Shown piece after piece: positions 32,404 through 41,141 of a DNA stretch of 64,000 nt. Source of the stretch: Acidisarcina polymorpha (lineage in GTDB: Bacteria > Acidobacteriota > Terriglobia > Terriglobales > Acidobacteriaceae); NCBI RefSeq assembly GCF_003330725.1, contig NZ_CP030840.1:6752116-6816115 (forward strand), in the 5' to 3' direction. The position numbers were made by a program, and so were the translations under genes. Under the pieces are notes generated by a model. That model did no database searches and was not told where the DNA came from. It was given only the letters and a program-made list of their open reading frames with translations. Within the stretch, counting starts at the first letter, position 1, and every line of letters starts with the position of its first letter.

Positions 32404-35400
32404 TCACTGGATCGTTTTGGTTGTGGTGAACAGGATGTTGTAGGCATCGTTGGACTGAAAGCCCGCGGTTATACCGGTTTTTAATATGGGGGACGGGCTT
32501 GTTATGATGAAGAGGTACTGAGATGCTCCCGGCCCTGATGGTCCCACCTGAACACCGGGATAAACCTCAGGTCCTTGCCAGTTCGTTCCGTCCGTGGAGG
32601 CCATGACCAGCATTTCGCTGTCCTGGTCATTCGCACTGTAAATATAGTAGAGAGTGCCGTTTGCGGCCACCAGAGCTGGCGAACTGTTTCCTCCCATTTG
32701 GCCGGGCAGCCGTTGCGAAGTGAAGTGGGCGCCATCCGAAGAGGACGCAATCCACACACCGTCGCTATCGTCATCCGCACGGAAGGCAACATAGATCGTC
32801 CCGTTTAAGATCGCGATCGCTGGATCGCTGCCAATCCTGACATTGGGCACTGCCGTTGCAGGCGGCCAGTTTTGTCCATCAGACGAGGTCGTGATGAAGA
32901 GTTGATGCGACGGATCGTCGGCCTGGAAAGCAAGATATAGTGTGCCGTTCGAACCCACCATCGCGGGTGCGCCGCCGATCTTGACGTTGGGGACGGCCGT
33001 CGCGGTCGGCCAACTATGCCCTCCATCCGGTGATGTCGTGACGAACAGATTGTCGCTCCCGTCATCGGCCTGAAATGCCATGAACACTACATTCTTGTCG
33101 CCTCCGATTGGTGTTGGATTTGCCGCCACGATGGTCGGTGCGCTTCCTAGTTGAATATTCGGGTATGCGGTCGCTGTCGGGTAGGGGTTTCCAATTTGCG
33201 TCGTCGAGACAAAGAGGTCATCGGTGCCATCATTGGCCTGAAAGGCCACGAGAATATTGTTATTGACTGACGTAAATGATGGCTTAGACCCCATGACATC
33301 AGGCCCTTGGTCGACTGCCGGCGAGGCAAACCCATCCTGTGGGCCGCCCGAGCTGTTCGGGCCGCTGTATGACAGCGCTTCCGTATGTTTATATGAGGTA
33401 AACAGTACGTTCCTGGAATCGTTTGACTGGAAGCCAACCGTAAATCCGTCGTTGGTCACGGATGCTCCCGGCCCCGAAGCTCCCATCTGAACGTCGAGAT
33501 AGGCTTTGGGTCCTTGCCAAGTCACTCCGTCGGTCGAAGCCATCACCAGCATCTCGTTGGCGAGGTCCTGGGCGCCGTAAATGCAGTAGAGGACATTGTT
33601 CGAAACTACAAGAGCAGGTGAACTGTCCGGCCCCATCGTTTGCGGCTTTGTCGGCCCGGCGATCCTCTTTGAGCTGAAGTGGAACCCGTCAGTCGAGGAG
33701 GCCACCCAGACGTCGTTGCTGGAATCGTTCGCCCTGAAGGCGACAAACATCTGGCTGCGGAAGACGGCCAAAGCAGGCGCACTGCCTATCTGGACGTTGG
33801 GCACACCCACTGCCGTCGGCCAGTCCCGTCCATCGTTCGATGCAGTGACGTAGAGGCCGTGACTCGAGTCGTTCGATTGGAAGGCGACAAACAGCTGATG
33901 TCGAAATGCCGCCATCGCTGGCGCGCTGCCCATAAGGACATTTGAGTACCCGGTAGCCGCAGGAAAATCCGATCCGGTAGAAGACGAGGTGACGAAGAGT
34001 TTGTGGCTCGCGTCATCCGCTTGGAACGCCACATACAGTGCATGCTTGAACTCCGCCACAACGGGTGCACTGCCGATATGAATATCAGGGTAGCCGGTTG
34101 CCGTGGGATAGGGCCCGCCATTGGCCGTCGAGGTCACGTAGAGTTCGTGCCTCGAATCGTTCGACTGGAATGCTGCGTAGATCTTGCCGCGGTAGAAGGC
34201 CATCCCCGGCTTGCTTCCCATGAGGTCGTTCGGCTGTTCATCGGCCGGCCCCTCCAATCCATCTTGCGGTCCGGGGCCATTTGGGTCGCTTGGGCCAGTA
34301 TACGAGGGCGGTTCCCCGTTCGTGGGATTGCTGTTGCCCGAATACCCAGCAGTAACAATATTTGCTTGGACTGCACTTTCCGCTAAATCCAATGGGTAGC
34401 CCTCCGTCATGGCGCCTTCAAAGAAAGAGCCAACGCCGGTTGCGCTGTTGTCGCCACCAGTTCCAAGGACGACGGCCCCTTCCTGCTGCATTCTGTACCC
34501 GGTGGGAAGCGGCCCATCATACCCGGTAGTCAGAGTACCCGATTGTGCATTGCCACCCTTCAAGGCAAAGTTGCTTATGCCATTATTCTTGAGCATTGCA
34601 GTAACGAAATTGCTACTGATCGAGGGATTATTAGGGTTGTTACGATTTCCCATGAACTGTCCATTCTCCAAGTCGGCCTCGACCCATGGACCGGGTCCGC
34701 TGCACGGTGGAAAGCCACAGAAAGTCCCAAAGTTGAGCGCATCCATGCGGCCGGCTCCGTTGTCGTCGCTGTTCGTTTCGGCGTTCCCAAAGTCAAAGCA
34801 GCACCCGCCATTTACGTTCTTGCCACTGGTCACCATATACATGCCTTCAGCGGCCTGGCCTCCGGGCTGGATTCCGACATTCCTCACCACGCCGACTGTG
34901 TTGTTGTTCCGATAGCCCACGCCTTGTGTCACACTCACGCCATACACCTTGTGGCCGTGCACTTCGATGGGTAGCGCGTTCGCTACCGCGCCGTTGTCGG
35001 GGCTGTTCTTGTTGCCCCCAGGCCCCTCGATGGTTAGGTCGTTTCTATTCCCTGATTGATCGTAGATCTTTGAGATGATGCACGTGGCGTTCGCGCAAAA
35101 ACTGTCCTGGGCGGCCGCGTCGGCATAATCATTCTCGGTATAGGAGTCGTCGACACCATCGAGTATGTCGAACGATGTTCCATCCGAGGAGCGCGTGATC
35201 TGGTAGAGTCTTACGTTTGCAGTGGGGTGAGCATACAGCGCCCGTACCGTGCTATACGCGGCGACGCACGGCGTGCCGTTGTCAGCATAGATGTCGCAGG
35301 GACGTGGATTTGGCGGAGGGTCACAGGCCTGAGTGCCGTTCGCATGAGGGGGCGCTGGAGCGACCCCAGTCACCTGTTGGATGTAAGTCGCGACAGCGTC

Positions 35401-36063
35401 TGTTTCGGTTGCCTCCCCCCCGTTCACCAGCACGGCACACACCGTGCCGAAATAGATGAAGCCGGCTCCAGAATCACCCTTCTGAGTAACTCCGCGAAGC
35501 GAGGTGTACGATAGCACCCCGGGGGAGTATTCCCCCTGTATCTCTTGGACTGAAGCTTGCAGGTAGGAGGCTAGGGTGATGGGGGGAGGGGGCGTCGTCG
35601 AGCCCCATCCCTGGACAAGGGCTGTAGCGGCTTGATGCGCAGCGGTTGGACCTGTCAGGACGCCCCTGCCGTATGGCATCACCAGGCCGGGCTGCGTCAC
35701 TGACGAGCGCAGTTGCAACAGTGCTACGTCATAGACGTTATTGCTGTAGATGTTCTGAAGAAAAAAGGCTTGTCCCTGCTGCAGATGGTAGGTTCCGACG
35801 TATACCGCACCATTCAGTGCGGTAATACCGGTGTCCGTTATGCAATGCTTTGCGGTCAGCACCCAGTCGGGAGCGATGAGACTTCCAGTGCATTGATAGG
35901 TGGCGACTCCATTGTCGAATTCAAATAATTGGACCTGCCCTTGAAGACTTGAGGCGTTGGAACCCCCGCTGATCGCATGTGCCGCCGGTACCCCGATGAA
36001 AGCAATTCCGAGAAGAAGAAAGAGCATACTGCGAATGCGTTGCTTGCTGCATGGTGCGGACAT
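32404..36063 (-). CDS. Giant secreted fusion: trypsin-like protease, GH54-like domain, two propeller-like repeat blocks
   Basis: The product has 1219 residues from ATG 36063 (AAAGGA before it). A signal peptide ends at AHA about residue 30 and is followed directly by ISGG. Residues 31-235 are a trypsin-like protease with the triad His about 73 (TAKHC), Asp about 112 (VYDVALLQL) and Ser about 198 (KGDSGAG). Residues about 240-590 match the catalytic fold of alpha-L-arabinofuranosidase B (GH54): CDIYADNGTPCVAAYSTVRA, KIYDQSGNRNDL, GTGGDNS, FFEGAMTEGYP and AVQANIVTAGY. Two blocks of six repeats follow (…GSAP…LYVAFQ.DD.SH.LFVTSS…), like sialidase/BNR propellers. It may be an extracellular plant-polymer or glycoprotein degrader. 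The mix of enzymes in one chain is unusual. Confidence 0.8.
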   Translation of the reverse strand: MSAPCSKQRIRSMLFLLLGIAFIGVPAAHAISGGSNASSLQGQVQLFEFDNGVATYQCTGSLIAPDWVLTAKHCITDTGITALNGAVYVGTYHLQQGQAFFLQNIYSNNVYDVALLQLRSSVTQPGLVMPYGRGVLTGPTAAHQAATALVQGWGSTTPPPPITLASYLQASVQEIQGEYSPGVLSYTSLRGVTQKGDSGAGFIYFGTVCAVLVNGGEATETDAVATYIQQVTGVAPAPPHANGTQACDPPPNPRPCDIYADNGTPCVAAYSTVRALYAHPTANVRLYQITRSSDGTSFDILDGVDDSYTENDYADAAAQDSFCANATCIISKIYDQSGNRNDLTIEGPGGNKNSPDNGAVANALPIEVHGHKVYGVSVTQGVGYRNNNTVGVVRNVGIQPGGQAAEGMYMVTSGKNVNGGCCFDFGNAETNSDDNGAGRMDALNFGTFCGFPPCSGPGPWVEADLENGQFMGNRNNPNNPSISSNFVTAMLKNNGISNFALKGGNAQSGTLTTGYDGPLPTGYRMQQEGAVVLGTGGDNSATGVGSFFEGAMTEGYPLDLAESAVQANIVTAGYSGNSNPTNGEPPSYTGPSDPNGPGPQDGLEGPADEQPNDLMGSKPGMAFYRGKIYAAFQSNDSRHELYVTSTANGGPYPTATGYPDIHIGSAPVVAEFKHALYVAFQADDASHKLFVTSSSTGSDFPAATGYSNVLMGSAPAMAAFRHQLFVAFQSNDSSHGLYVTASNDGRDWPTAVGVPNVQIGSAPALAVFRSQMFVAFRANDSSNDVWVASSTDGFHFSSKRIAGPTKPQTMGPDSSPALVVSNNVLYCIYGAQDLANEMLVMASTDGVTWQGPKAYLDVQMGASGPGASVTNDGFTVGFQSNDSRNVLFTSYKHTEALSYSGPNSSGGPQDGFASPAVDQGPDVMGSKPSFTSVNNNILVAFQANDGTDDLFVSTTQIGNPYPTATAYPNIQLGSAPTIVAANPTPIGGDKNVVFMAFQADDGSDNLFVTTSPDGGHSWPTATAVPNVKIGGAPAMVGSNGTLYLAFQADDPSHQLFITTSSDGQNWPPATAVPNVRIGSDPAIAILNGTIYVAFRADDDSDGVWIASSSDGAHFTSQRLPGQMGGNSSPALVAANGTLYYIYSANDQDSEMLVMASTDGTNWQGPEVYPGVQVGPSGPGASQYLFIITSPSPILKTGITAGFQSNDAYNILFTTTKTIQ

Positions 36064-37679
36064 GGTGGATCCTTTCAAGTAAGGCGGAAGAAGACTGGTG
36101 AATGACATAGTTCGAATTTCGGAAGATCTTGCCTCTGAGTATGTTTTCGGGAATGTTAAGCAACATGCTGCAAAGGGTGCGGAAATCTCCGGTGTTGTGG
36201 GCTTCCTAGGCGCTGTAGGTGGATTGCCGTCTGCACTCCTGAAGCAAGGTCTATGAATGGCGCCTTCTTGGTCGGGAGCTATCCTCCTACGACTGATCAG
36301 CGCGGCTGATCACCGAGATTTTGAATATCGGGGCTTACATAGTCGCGGAGCTGTGAATGTACCGATTCACAGGTGCCATGGCTGAGTCTGCGGGAATGTC
36401 GTAAAGTCCAACTAAGTACGACGCGCTAGCCAGAATCAGTCTGTTTCAGGATAGAGTGCTTGAAGGGCGTTCAGGTCCGAGGGATCCGATCTTGGCTGCC
36501 CTCGGCCGCTCTTTGTCCTCTAACGCATCTTGCACATTGTTGCGGGATTTTCGCTACTCATCGAGCAGAACCAGATGGTCGCGTCTCCGGACAAGTGGAT
36601 CTCCTCTACGCCGATTACCGCCAGGTTCGCGTGTGCTTCTGAATTTCTCAATCCCTTTGCTGCTGGATCACGCGAGTCTGCGTCGCCCAAGTCCGTGTTA
36701 CGCAACGTCGATCGGATCGCGGAACGTCGGAGATGCGTGCGCCCGCAAGCACGTTTCTAGCCGCTGGAACTTTCACGTTGCGAAAGGGTGTATGAATTGG
36801 AGGCGATCGCTTGATTGCAAAGCACACTGATCAGCCTTCTCTTTTTTTGATGTCGAGATGCGGCGCGCCCTGGGTTCCCAGGCTGGTAGAGCAACGACGT
36901 AGAATACGCCCACGACGGAACCGACGAGATCGTTGTCTCTGAGTCGAGATCACCGCTGGCGGTGCGCTCGATAGACGACAAAGGCAGTATGGATGAGCGG
37001 GCAATAACCGTCGAGAAGACGCATAGAGCCCTCGGCAACTGTTTCGTGGCTAGAGGAGAAACTTCTTATCGGACACCATGTTCAATTGGGAGCACTCTTC
37101 AAGTACCGGCGGCATAACTTGCGACTTCTCACGCGGCGGCTACTGAACCAGGTCAAACGCGCCTTGCGCGTGACCGCGCCGTATTCGGTAGACAAGCCGC
37201 TAATGGTGAGAGCACCGGGAGATGGTTTACGTTTCGTACCGGGAAGAGAGTTTACAAGGCCCTTGCGGGGAAATTGGCTCTGGTTCTGGGTAAAGGCTGG
37301 CCGAGCCCGGTCTGTAATAAGAATATCTCCCGCCGTCGAAGCGTTGGGAATTGTATGGTCCGCCGTCGGATTGCAAGCTAAATCTTTGTGGCGAGTGATT
37401 AGGGTCTGCGCAAATGTATCCGGCCTGTTTGTGGAGCTTCCGCTCCTGGCCATAATGGAGTCCGCGCGTCGCTGTCCTACAAAGTGGGTCGAACTCCAAA
37501 GGGTTCTCATTCCCACACAGGCTTGAGCAACGCCGGTTGTGACCGTTCACTCACACATCGATTTGTCTCGCAAACTTGAGGAGAAAGCCTTATTCATCGT
37601 CGTCGGAGGGGTGGAAAAGTGTGGAATCGCGAAGCGATTTCCAAAGCCCGTATTTTGGGCGTCTTTTCCATGCCTCGGT
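36064..37679. other. 1.6 kb without supportable genes
   Basis: Several 60-145-codon frames overlap on both strands, none with a ribosome site or family pattern. A small 8-bp inverted repeat (TGATCAGC, then GCTGATCA) lies near 36294. The stretch looks like decayed sequence between the secreted gene and the IS110 element. Confidence 0.35.
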
Positions 37680-38708
37680 TCAGGCCGCCACGAAGGCAGG
37701 TGCGCTGTAGTGTGTGCCTTTGCTCAGGATGGCCCACGCGATTCGAGCCATCTTGTTGGCCAAAGCGACGACCGTTATGTTGCGATGGCGTCTTGCCGAA
37801 AGGCTGGTCAGCCACTCGCCGAGAGCCGAAGGCTTTCGTTCCATCTGCATCACCACGGATCGGGCGCCGTGAAGCATCATGCGTCGGAGGTACTCGTTGC
37901 CCAACTTGCTGATGCCGAGCAGTCTGGTCTTGCCGCCTGTCGAGTGTTGTCGGGGAACAAGCCCTAACCAGGCTGCCAGGTCTCGCCCTTTTCTGAAGCT
38001 GATGCCGTTGCCGATAGCCGCAACCAGTGCTGTCGAAACGATCGGTCCGAAGCCCGGAACCTCCATCAAGCGATAGCATCCGTCGTCCTGCTTGGCAATG
38101 CGGGCAAGCTCGGCACTAGCTTCTTCGATCTTGCGTTCGAGCTCGTCCCACTCATGCTTCAACTCGCGAATCAGGTGCAGCAGTCGTCCGGAAAACAAAG
38201 AATCGCCATCGCTGAAGATGACCTGCAGCTGGCTCACCAGGTAAGAAGGTCCTTTCCGGATAGCGATTCCACGTTCCAGCAGAAACCCGCGGATCTGATT
38301 CATCACGGCCGTTCGTCTTGCCACCCAGCGGTCGCGTACGCGGTGCAGCGCCTGCAGATCCAACTGTTCGTCGGTCTTGATCGGCACGAAGCGCATCGTC
38401 GGTCGCTGCACAGCTTCTGCAATCGCTTCCGCGTCCAGGTAGTCGTTCTTGTTCGTCTTGACGTACGGCTTCACGTACTGCGCTGGCATCAATCGTGCAT
38501 CGTGCCCCTGATCCCTCAAGGCACGTGCGAGGTAATGGGCTCCAGCGCACGCTTCCATGCCGATCAACAAAGGCGTACGACTTGCGGTGAAGATCAGCAG
38601 CTGCTTCCGCGAAAGCTTCTTACGAAGCACAATCTCATCACGTGGGCTCAATCCAATCAGGTGAAAGGTGGTCTTGCTCAGATCAATGCCGATCGTTGAA
38701 ATCTCCAT
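37680..38708 (-). CDS. IS110-family transposase (DEDD recombinase)
   Basis: The product has 342 residues. The N-terminal RuvC-like domain is IGIDLSKTTFHLIGL, then GMEACAGAHYLARAL and KNDYLDAEAIAEAV: the D, E and D…D of the DEDD set. The C-terminal transposase_20 domain has MEVPGFGPIVSTALVAAIGN and the serine-containing GLVPRQHSTGGKTRLLGISK. GGAGGCTTCACC precedes the ATG. IS110 elements lack ordinary inverted repeats and use a bridge RNA, so borders are not fixed here. It appears intact. Confidence 0.92.
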   Translation of the reverse strand: MEISTIGIDLSKTTFHLIGLSPRDEIVLRKKLSRKQLLIFTASRTPLLIGMEACAGAHYLARALRDQGHDARLMPAQYVKPYVKTNKNDYLDAEAIAEAVQRPTMRFVPIKTDEQLDLQALHRVRDRWVARRTAVMNQIRGFLLERGIAIRKGPSYLVSQLQVIFSDGDSLFSGRLLHLIRELKHEWDELERKIEEASAELARIAKQDDGCYRLMEVPGFGPIVSTALVAAIGNGISFRKGRDLAAWLGLVPRQHSTGGKTRLLGISKLGNEYLRRMMLHGARSVVMQMERKPSALGEWLTSLSARRHRNITVVALANKMARIAWAILSKGTHYSAPAFVAA

Positions 38709-38869
38709 GGTGAAGCCTCCTGCCAGCTAAGATAATCCGTCCGGGTTGGTTCAGGCGGTAGAGTCGAGATGTGGCGCGGTGGTTTAGGTGATCCCTATCT
38801 GTTTCCGGCTCTTTCGTCTGCCGGTGCCTCACTAGGTTCACCTTGCTCCGTTTCCACATCCCGCTCATC

Positions 38870-38902
38870 GAACCGGACAGGCGGATCTCCCGCATCCGGC
38901 TC
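38870..38902 (-). ncRNA. Group II intron domain V
   Basis: Minus strand: GAGCCGGATGCGGGAGATCC then GCCTGTCCGGTTC. This makes the canonical 34-base-type hairpin with the AGC-like catalytic triad, two-base bulge and closing GUUC. It lies 11 bases after the maturase stop codon, as expected. Confidence 0.85.
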
Positions 38903-38913
38903 TCGGAGAAGAC

Positions 38914-40245
38914 TCACGCTTTCGCCCACGGAAAGTTGCGTGTCCGTTTGTCCAGACGAACGAGACCCAAGGCTCCATGAAGATATGTATCCGGAAACAT
39001 CCCGTTTGCACGTCCAGAGGCCTTATGTTTCGTTCGCAACCACAGACGCAGCCTCATCGTCGCGTAACCATCTACAGCACGATAGGCTGTACTGACCGGC
39101 CCAAGACAAAAGTAGTTCGCCCATCCGCACATTGTGCGATTGAGCTTCGTCACTATTGTCGCTGGATCCAACGAGGTTGTACTCCGTCCGGTCATTTCGC
39201 GTATCTCCCGGCAGATGCGTTGCACCCGCTTTCGCGCTGGAACGGTGCCAAGATAGGCCCGTCCAGTTTTGGGGCTGTAGCATTGACCAAACGTGTATCC
39301 AAGAAAATCAAACTTCTCTTCCGGCACAGAGCAGACCCGCGTCTTCGAGTCGTTCACCGTCAACTTCAGCTTCGACATCATCTTCCGCATTGTGGCTAGA
39401 GCTTGTTCCGCCCCCATCCGACAGCAGATGACAAGATCATCGGCGTAGTTCACGATATACGCTTCCCAACGCGCCTCATGCCCAAGTTCCTTCCACCCGA
39501 GCACAAACCGGCGCATATACAGATTGCTGAGCAACGGGCTGATCGGAGCTCCTTGTGGAGTGCCCCGACCTTCGTCCCGATTGCGCAGGCTCCGACGTTT
39601 ATTCCCGCGTTCATCGGTTTCCTCAACCGGAGCTTCCAGCCACATCTTGATCAGATGCAACATCGCTCCGTCGACGATCCTTCGAGCGACCGACCTCATA
39701 AGATCGGCATGTGGAATGCTATCGAAGTAGCTGCTGAGATCCGCATCTACAATCCTTCTATGGCCAGTGTTGATCAGCTTGTGGACATGCCGCACTGCGT
39801 CCAATGCGCTGCGGTCTGCCCGATAGGCATACTGCTCAGGTTGCAAGTCGGCCTCGAAGATTGGATCGAGCACCAACATTGCCGCCGTCTGCACAACCCG
39901 ATCCCAGATTGTTGGTATCCCTAACGGCCTCTGCTTCCCATCCGGCTTGGGTAGGTATACCCGCCGCACAGGCTGCGGTTGATACGTTCGACTTTTCAGT
40001 TCTTGCGCCAGTTCGTCTAACCTCCGCTCCACACCGTACTGCTCGATGTCCTCAAATGTCTGATTGTCCACTCCCGCTGCCCCGCCATTGGCTTTGCAGC
40101 GTTTGTAGGCATACACCAGAACATCCGCGCGGTACACCTTGTCGTACAACGCGTGGAAACGAAAGTAGGGCGATTCCTTCGCTTTTGCGTGTAACGCCAT
40201 CTGCAACTTCTGAACGCTTATCAGGGTTGTTAGGTTCATCACCAA
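38914..40245 (-). CDS. ltrA: Group II intron reverse transcriptase/maturase
   Basis: The product has 443 residues. Reverse transcriptase blocks include YLPKPDGKQRPLGIPTIWDR, DADLSSYFDSIPH, GTPQGAPISPLLSNLYM and the catalytic YADD (NYADDLVICC). Domain X (maturase) is in the NRTMCGWANYFCLG region, followed by a short basic tail ending RLDKRTRNFPWAKA. There is no HNH endonuclease domain, so it belongs to the shorter type that relies on the replication fork or single strands for priming. It would splice the intron RNA and copy it into new DNA sites. The start may be the inner ATG at residue 3. Confidence 0.93.
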   Translation of the reverse strand: MVMNLTTLISVQKLQMALHAKAKESPYFRFHALYDKVYRADVLVYAYKRCKANGGAAGVDNQTFEDIEQYGVERRLDELAQELKSRTYQPQPVRRVYLPKPDGKQRPLGIPTIWDRVVQTAAMLVLDPIFEADLQPEQYAYRADRSALDAVRHVHKLINTGHRRIVDADLSSYFDSIPHADLMRSVARRIVDGAMLHLIKMWLEAPVEETDERGNKRRSLRNRDEGRGTPQGAPISPLLSNLYMRRFVLGWKELGHEARWEAYIVNYADDLVICCRMGAEQALATMRKMMSKLKLTVNDSKTRVCSVPEEKFDFLGYTFGQCYSPKTGRAYLGTVPARKRVQRICREIREMTGRSTTSLDPATIVTKLNRTMCGWANYFCLGPVSTAYRAVDGYATMRLRLWLRTKHKASGRANGMFPDTYLHGALGLVRLDKRTRNFPWAKA

Positions 40246-40740
40246 TCCCGTTGTCCCTCGTCGTTTATTACGTTCGCCTTCAACTGAGGCCTCTTCCCTC
40301 CACCGGCATTACCCGGCTTCATCGGTACTACAGGCCTCTCCGCCACCCCAAACGGCCCGGCCTGTCTCTCGCGAGCTGCCAGTTGATCCAACCACAATCA
40401 CCGCTGGGGCTTCCCGTGTTGCCTTCAGTCCCCTTTGCTTACATGCCGTCGCCACTACCCCGGCAGGTTGAAGGAAGCTGTTCGCTCATACTCTTCCCCC
40501 TCATCGGCCTTCCCCAAGTCCGCGGCGGGTCGGCTCCTGCATCATGGATTTCGAGGCTTGCTCAGCGTTCACTCACGTTACGGCCTGCACGCTTGCAGAG
40601 TCGCCTTTACGACCCTCTTCCACCGGAGGCTTCAGCAGCTTCGTTACCTCTGCCGCTGCTCCGATTGCTACCGGGCGGAACGAACCAGCTCCCGGGCGGG
40701 ACTTGCACCCACTGTGGACTAAACGCCTTTCACGGCGCAC

Positions 40741-41063
40741 GCGGACCATTCCATTTTTGAAAGGATGATCACACGCTTACTACGAACCTGCCGAACCAAC
40801 GCTCCAGAATCATCCATCCGATCATCCTCAACACAGAGCAGAGGCCCCGCCAGATGGGAACATCACACGCTTACTGCAGAAACTCGGACCTCATCTGTGC
40901 AGAGTGAGCTAGGGTATGGCCAAATTGTGAACGCTTCGCCATCACACTTTGTCACAGAACCTGAAGCTACGGACTACACGCGTACCGACAAATTGTCTCG
41001 TCATAGAGTTCGGTAATCTTTGCAGTCACGCCATCTCCTACCCGAATGGTGTGAAACGAATCA
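40741..41063. other. Intergenic between intron and hairpin
   Basis: No gene supported. The word ATCACACGCTTACT occurs twice (about 40768 and 40863), about 95 bases apart, and ATCACACTTTG once more near 40942; this may be remnants of a mobile-element end. Confidence 0.3.
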
Positions 41064-41100
41064 ACGCTGCTACTTCTGCCCGATGCAGAAGTAGCAGCGT
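41064..41100 (-). terminator. Long perfect hairpin after the GH43-like gene
   Basis: A 16-bp perfect stem (ACGCTGCTACTTCTGC / GCAGAAGTAGCAGCGT) with a 5-base loop lies 41 bases beyond the stop of the leftward gene. On that strand it is followed by TGATTCGTTTC, which is only weakly U-rich. It probably works as a terminator or a 3'-end stabiliser. Confidence 0.5.
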
Positions 41101-41141
41101 CGATTGAAGATACAGCCCGCTGAATGAAAAAAGCCAGTAGT

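Larger units (their letters stand above)
38870..40740 (-). mobile_element. Group II intron (5' end to domain V)
   Basis: On the minus strand the 5' end is GTGCGCCGTGAAAGGCG at 40740, the expected GUGYG start, followed by a GTGCAAGTCC element about 40 bases in. An approximately 490-base structured RNA, the reverse transcriptase gene and domain V follow. The 3' end lies beyond 38870 in domain VI and is not resolved. Total length is at least 1.87 kb, usual for such introns. Confidence 0.8.

Noticed and set aside
32088-32429. 113-codon plus-strand frame between the IS6 junction and the giant gene
   Set aside because: No homology pattern and overlaps the 3' end of a well-supported gene.
36456-36830. 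124-codon frame in the 1.6-kb empty stretch
   Set aside because: Arg/Ser/Leu-rich composition and overlap with equally long frames on both strands; no start signal.
37082-37550. Possible remnant of a TonB-dependent receptor on either strand
   Set aside because: Overlapping frames of similar length in three phases; no receptor motif could be followed beyond a few residues.
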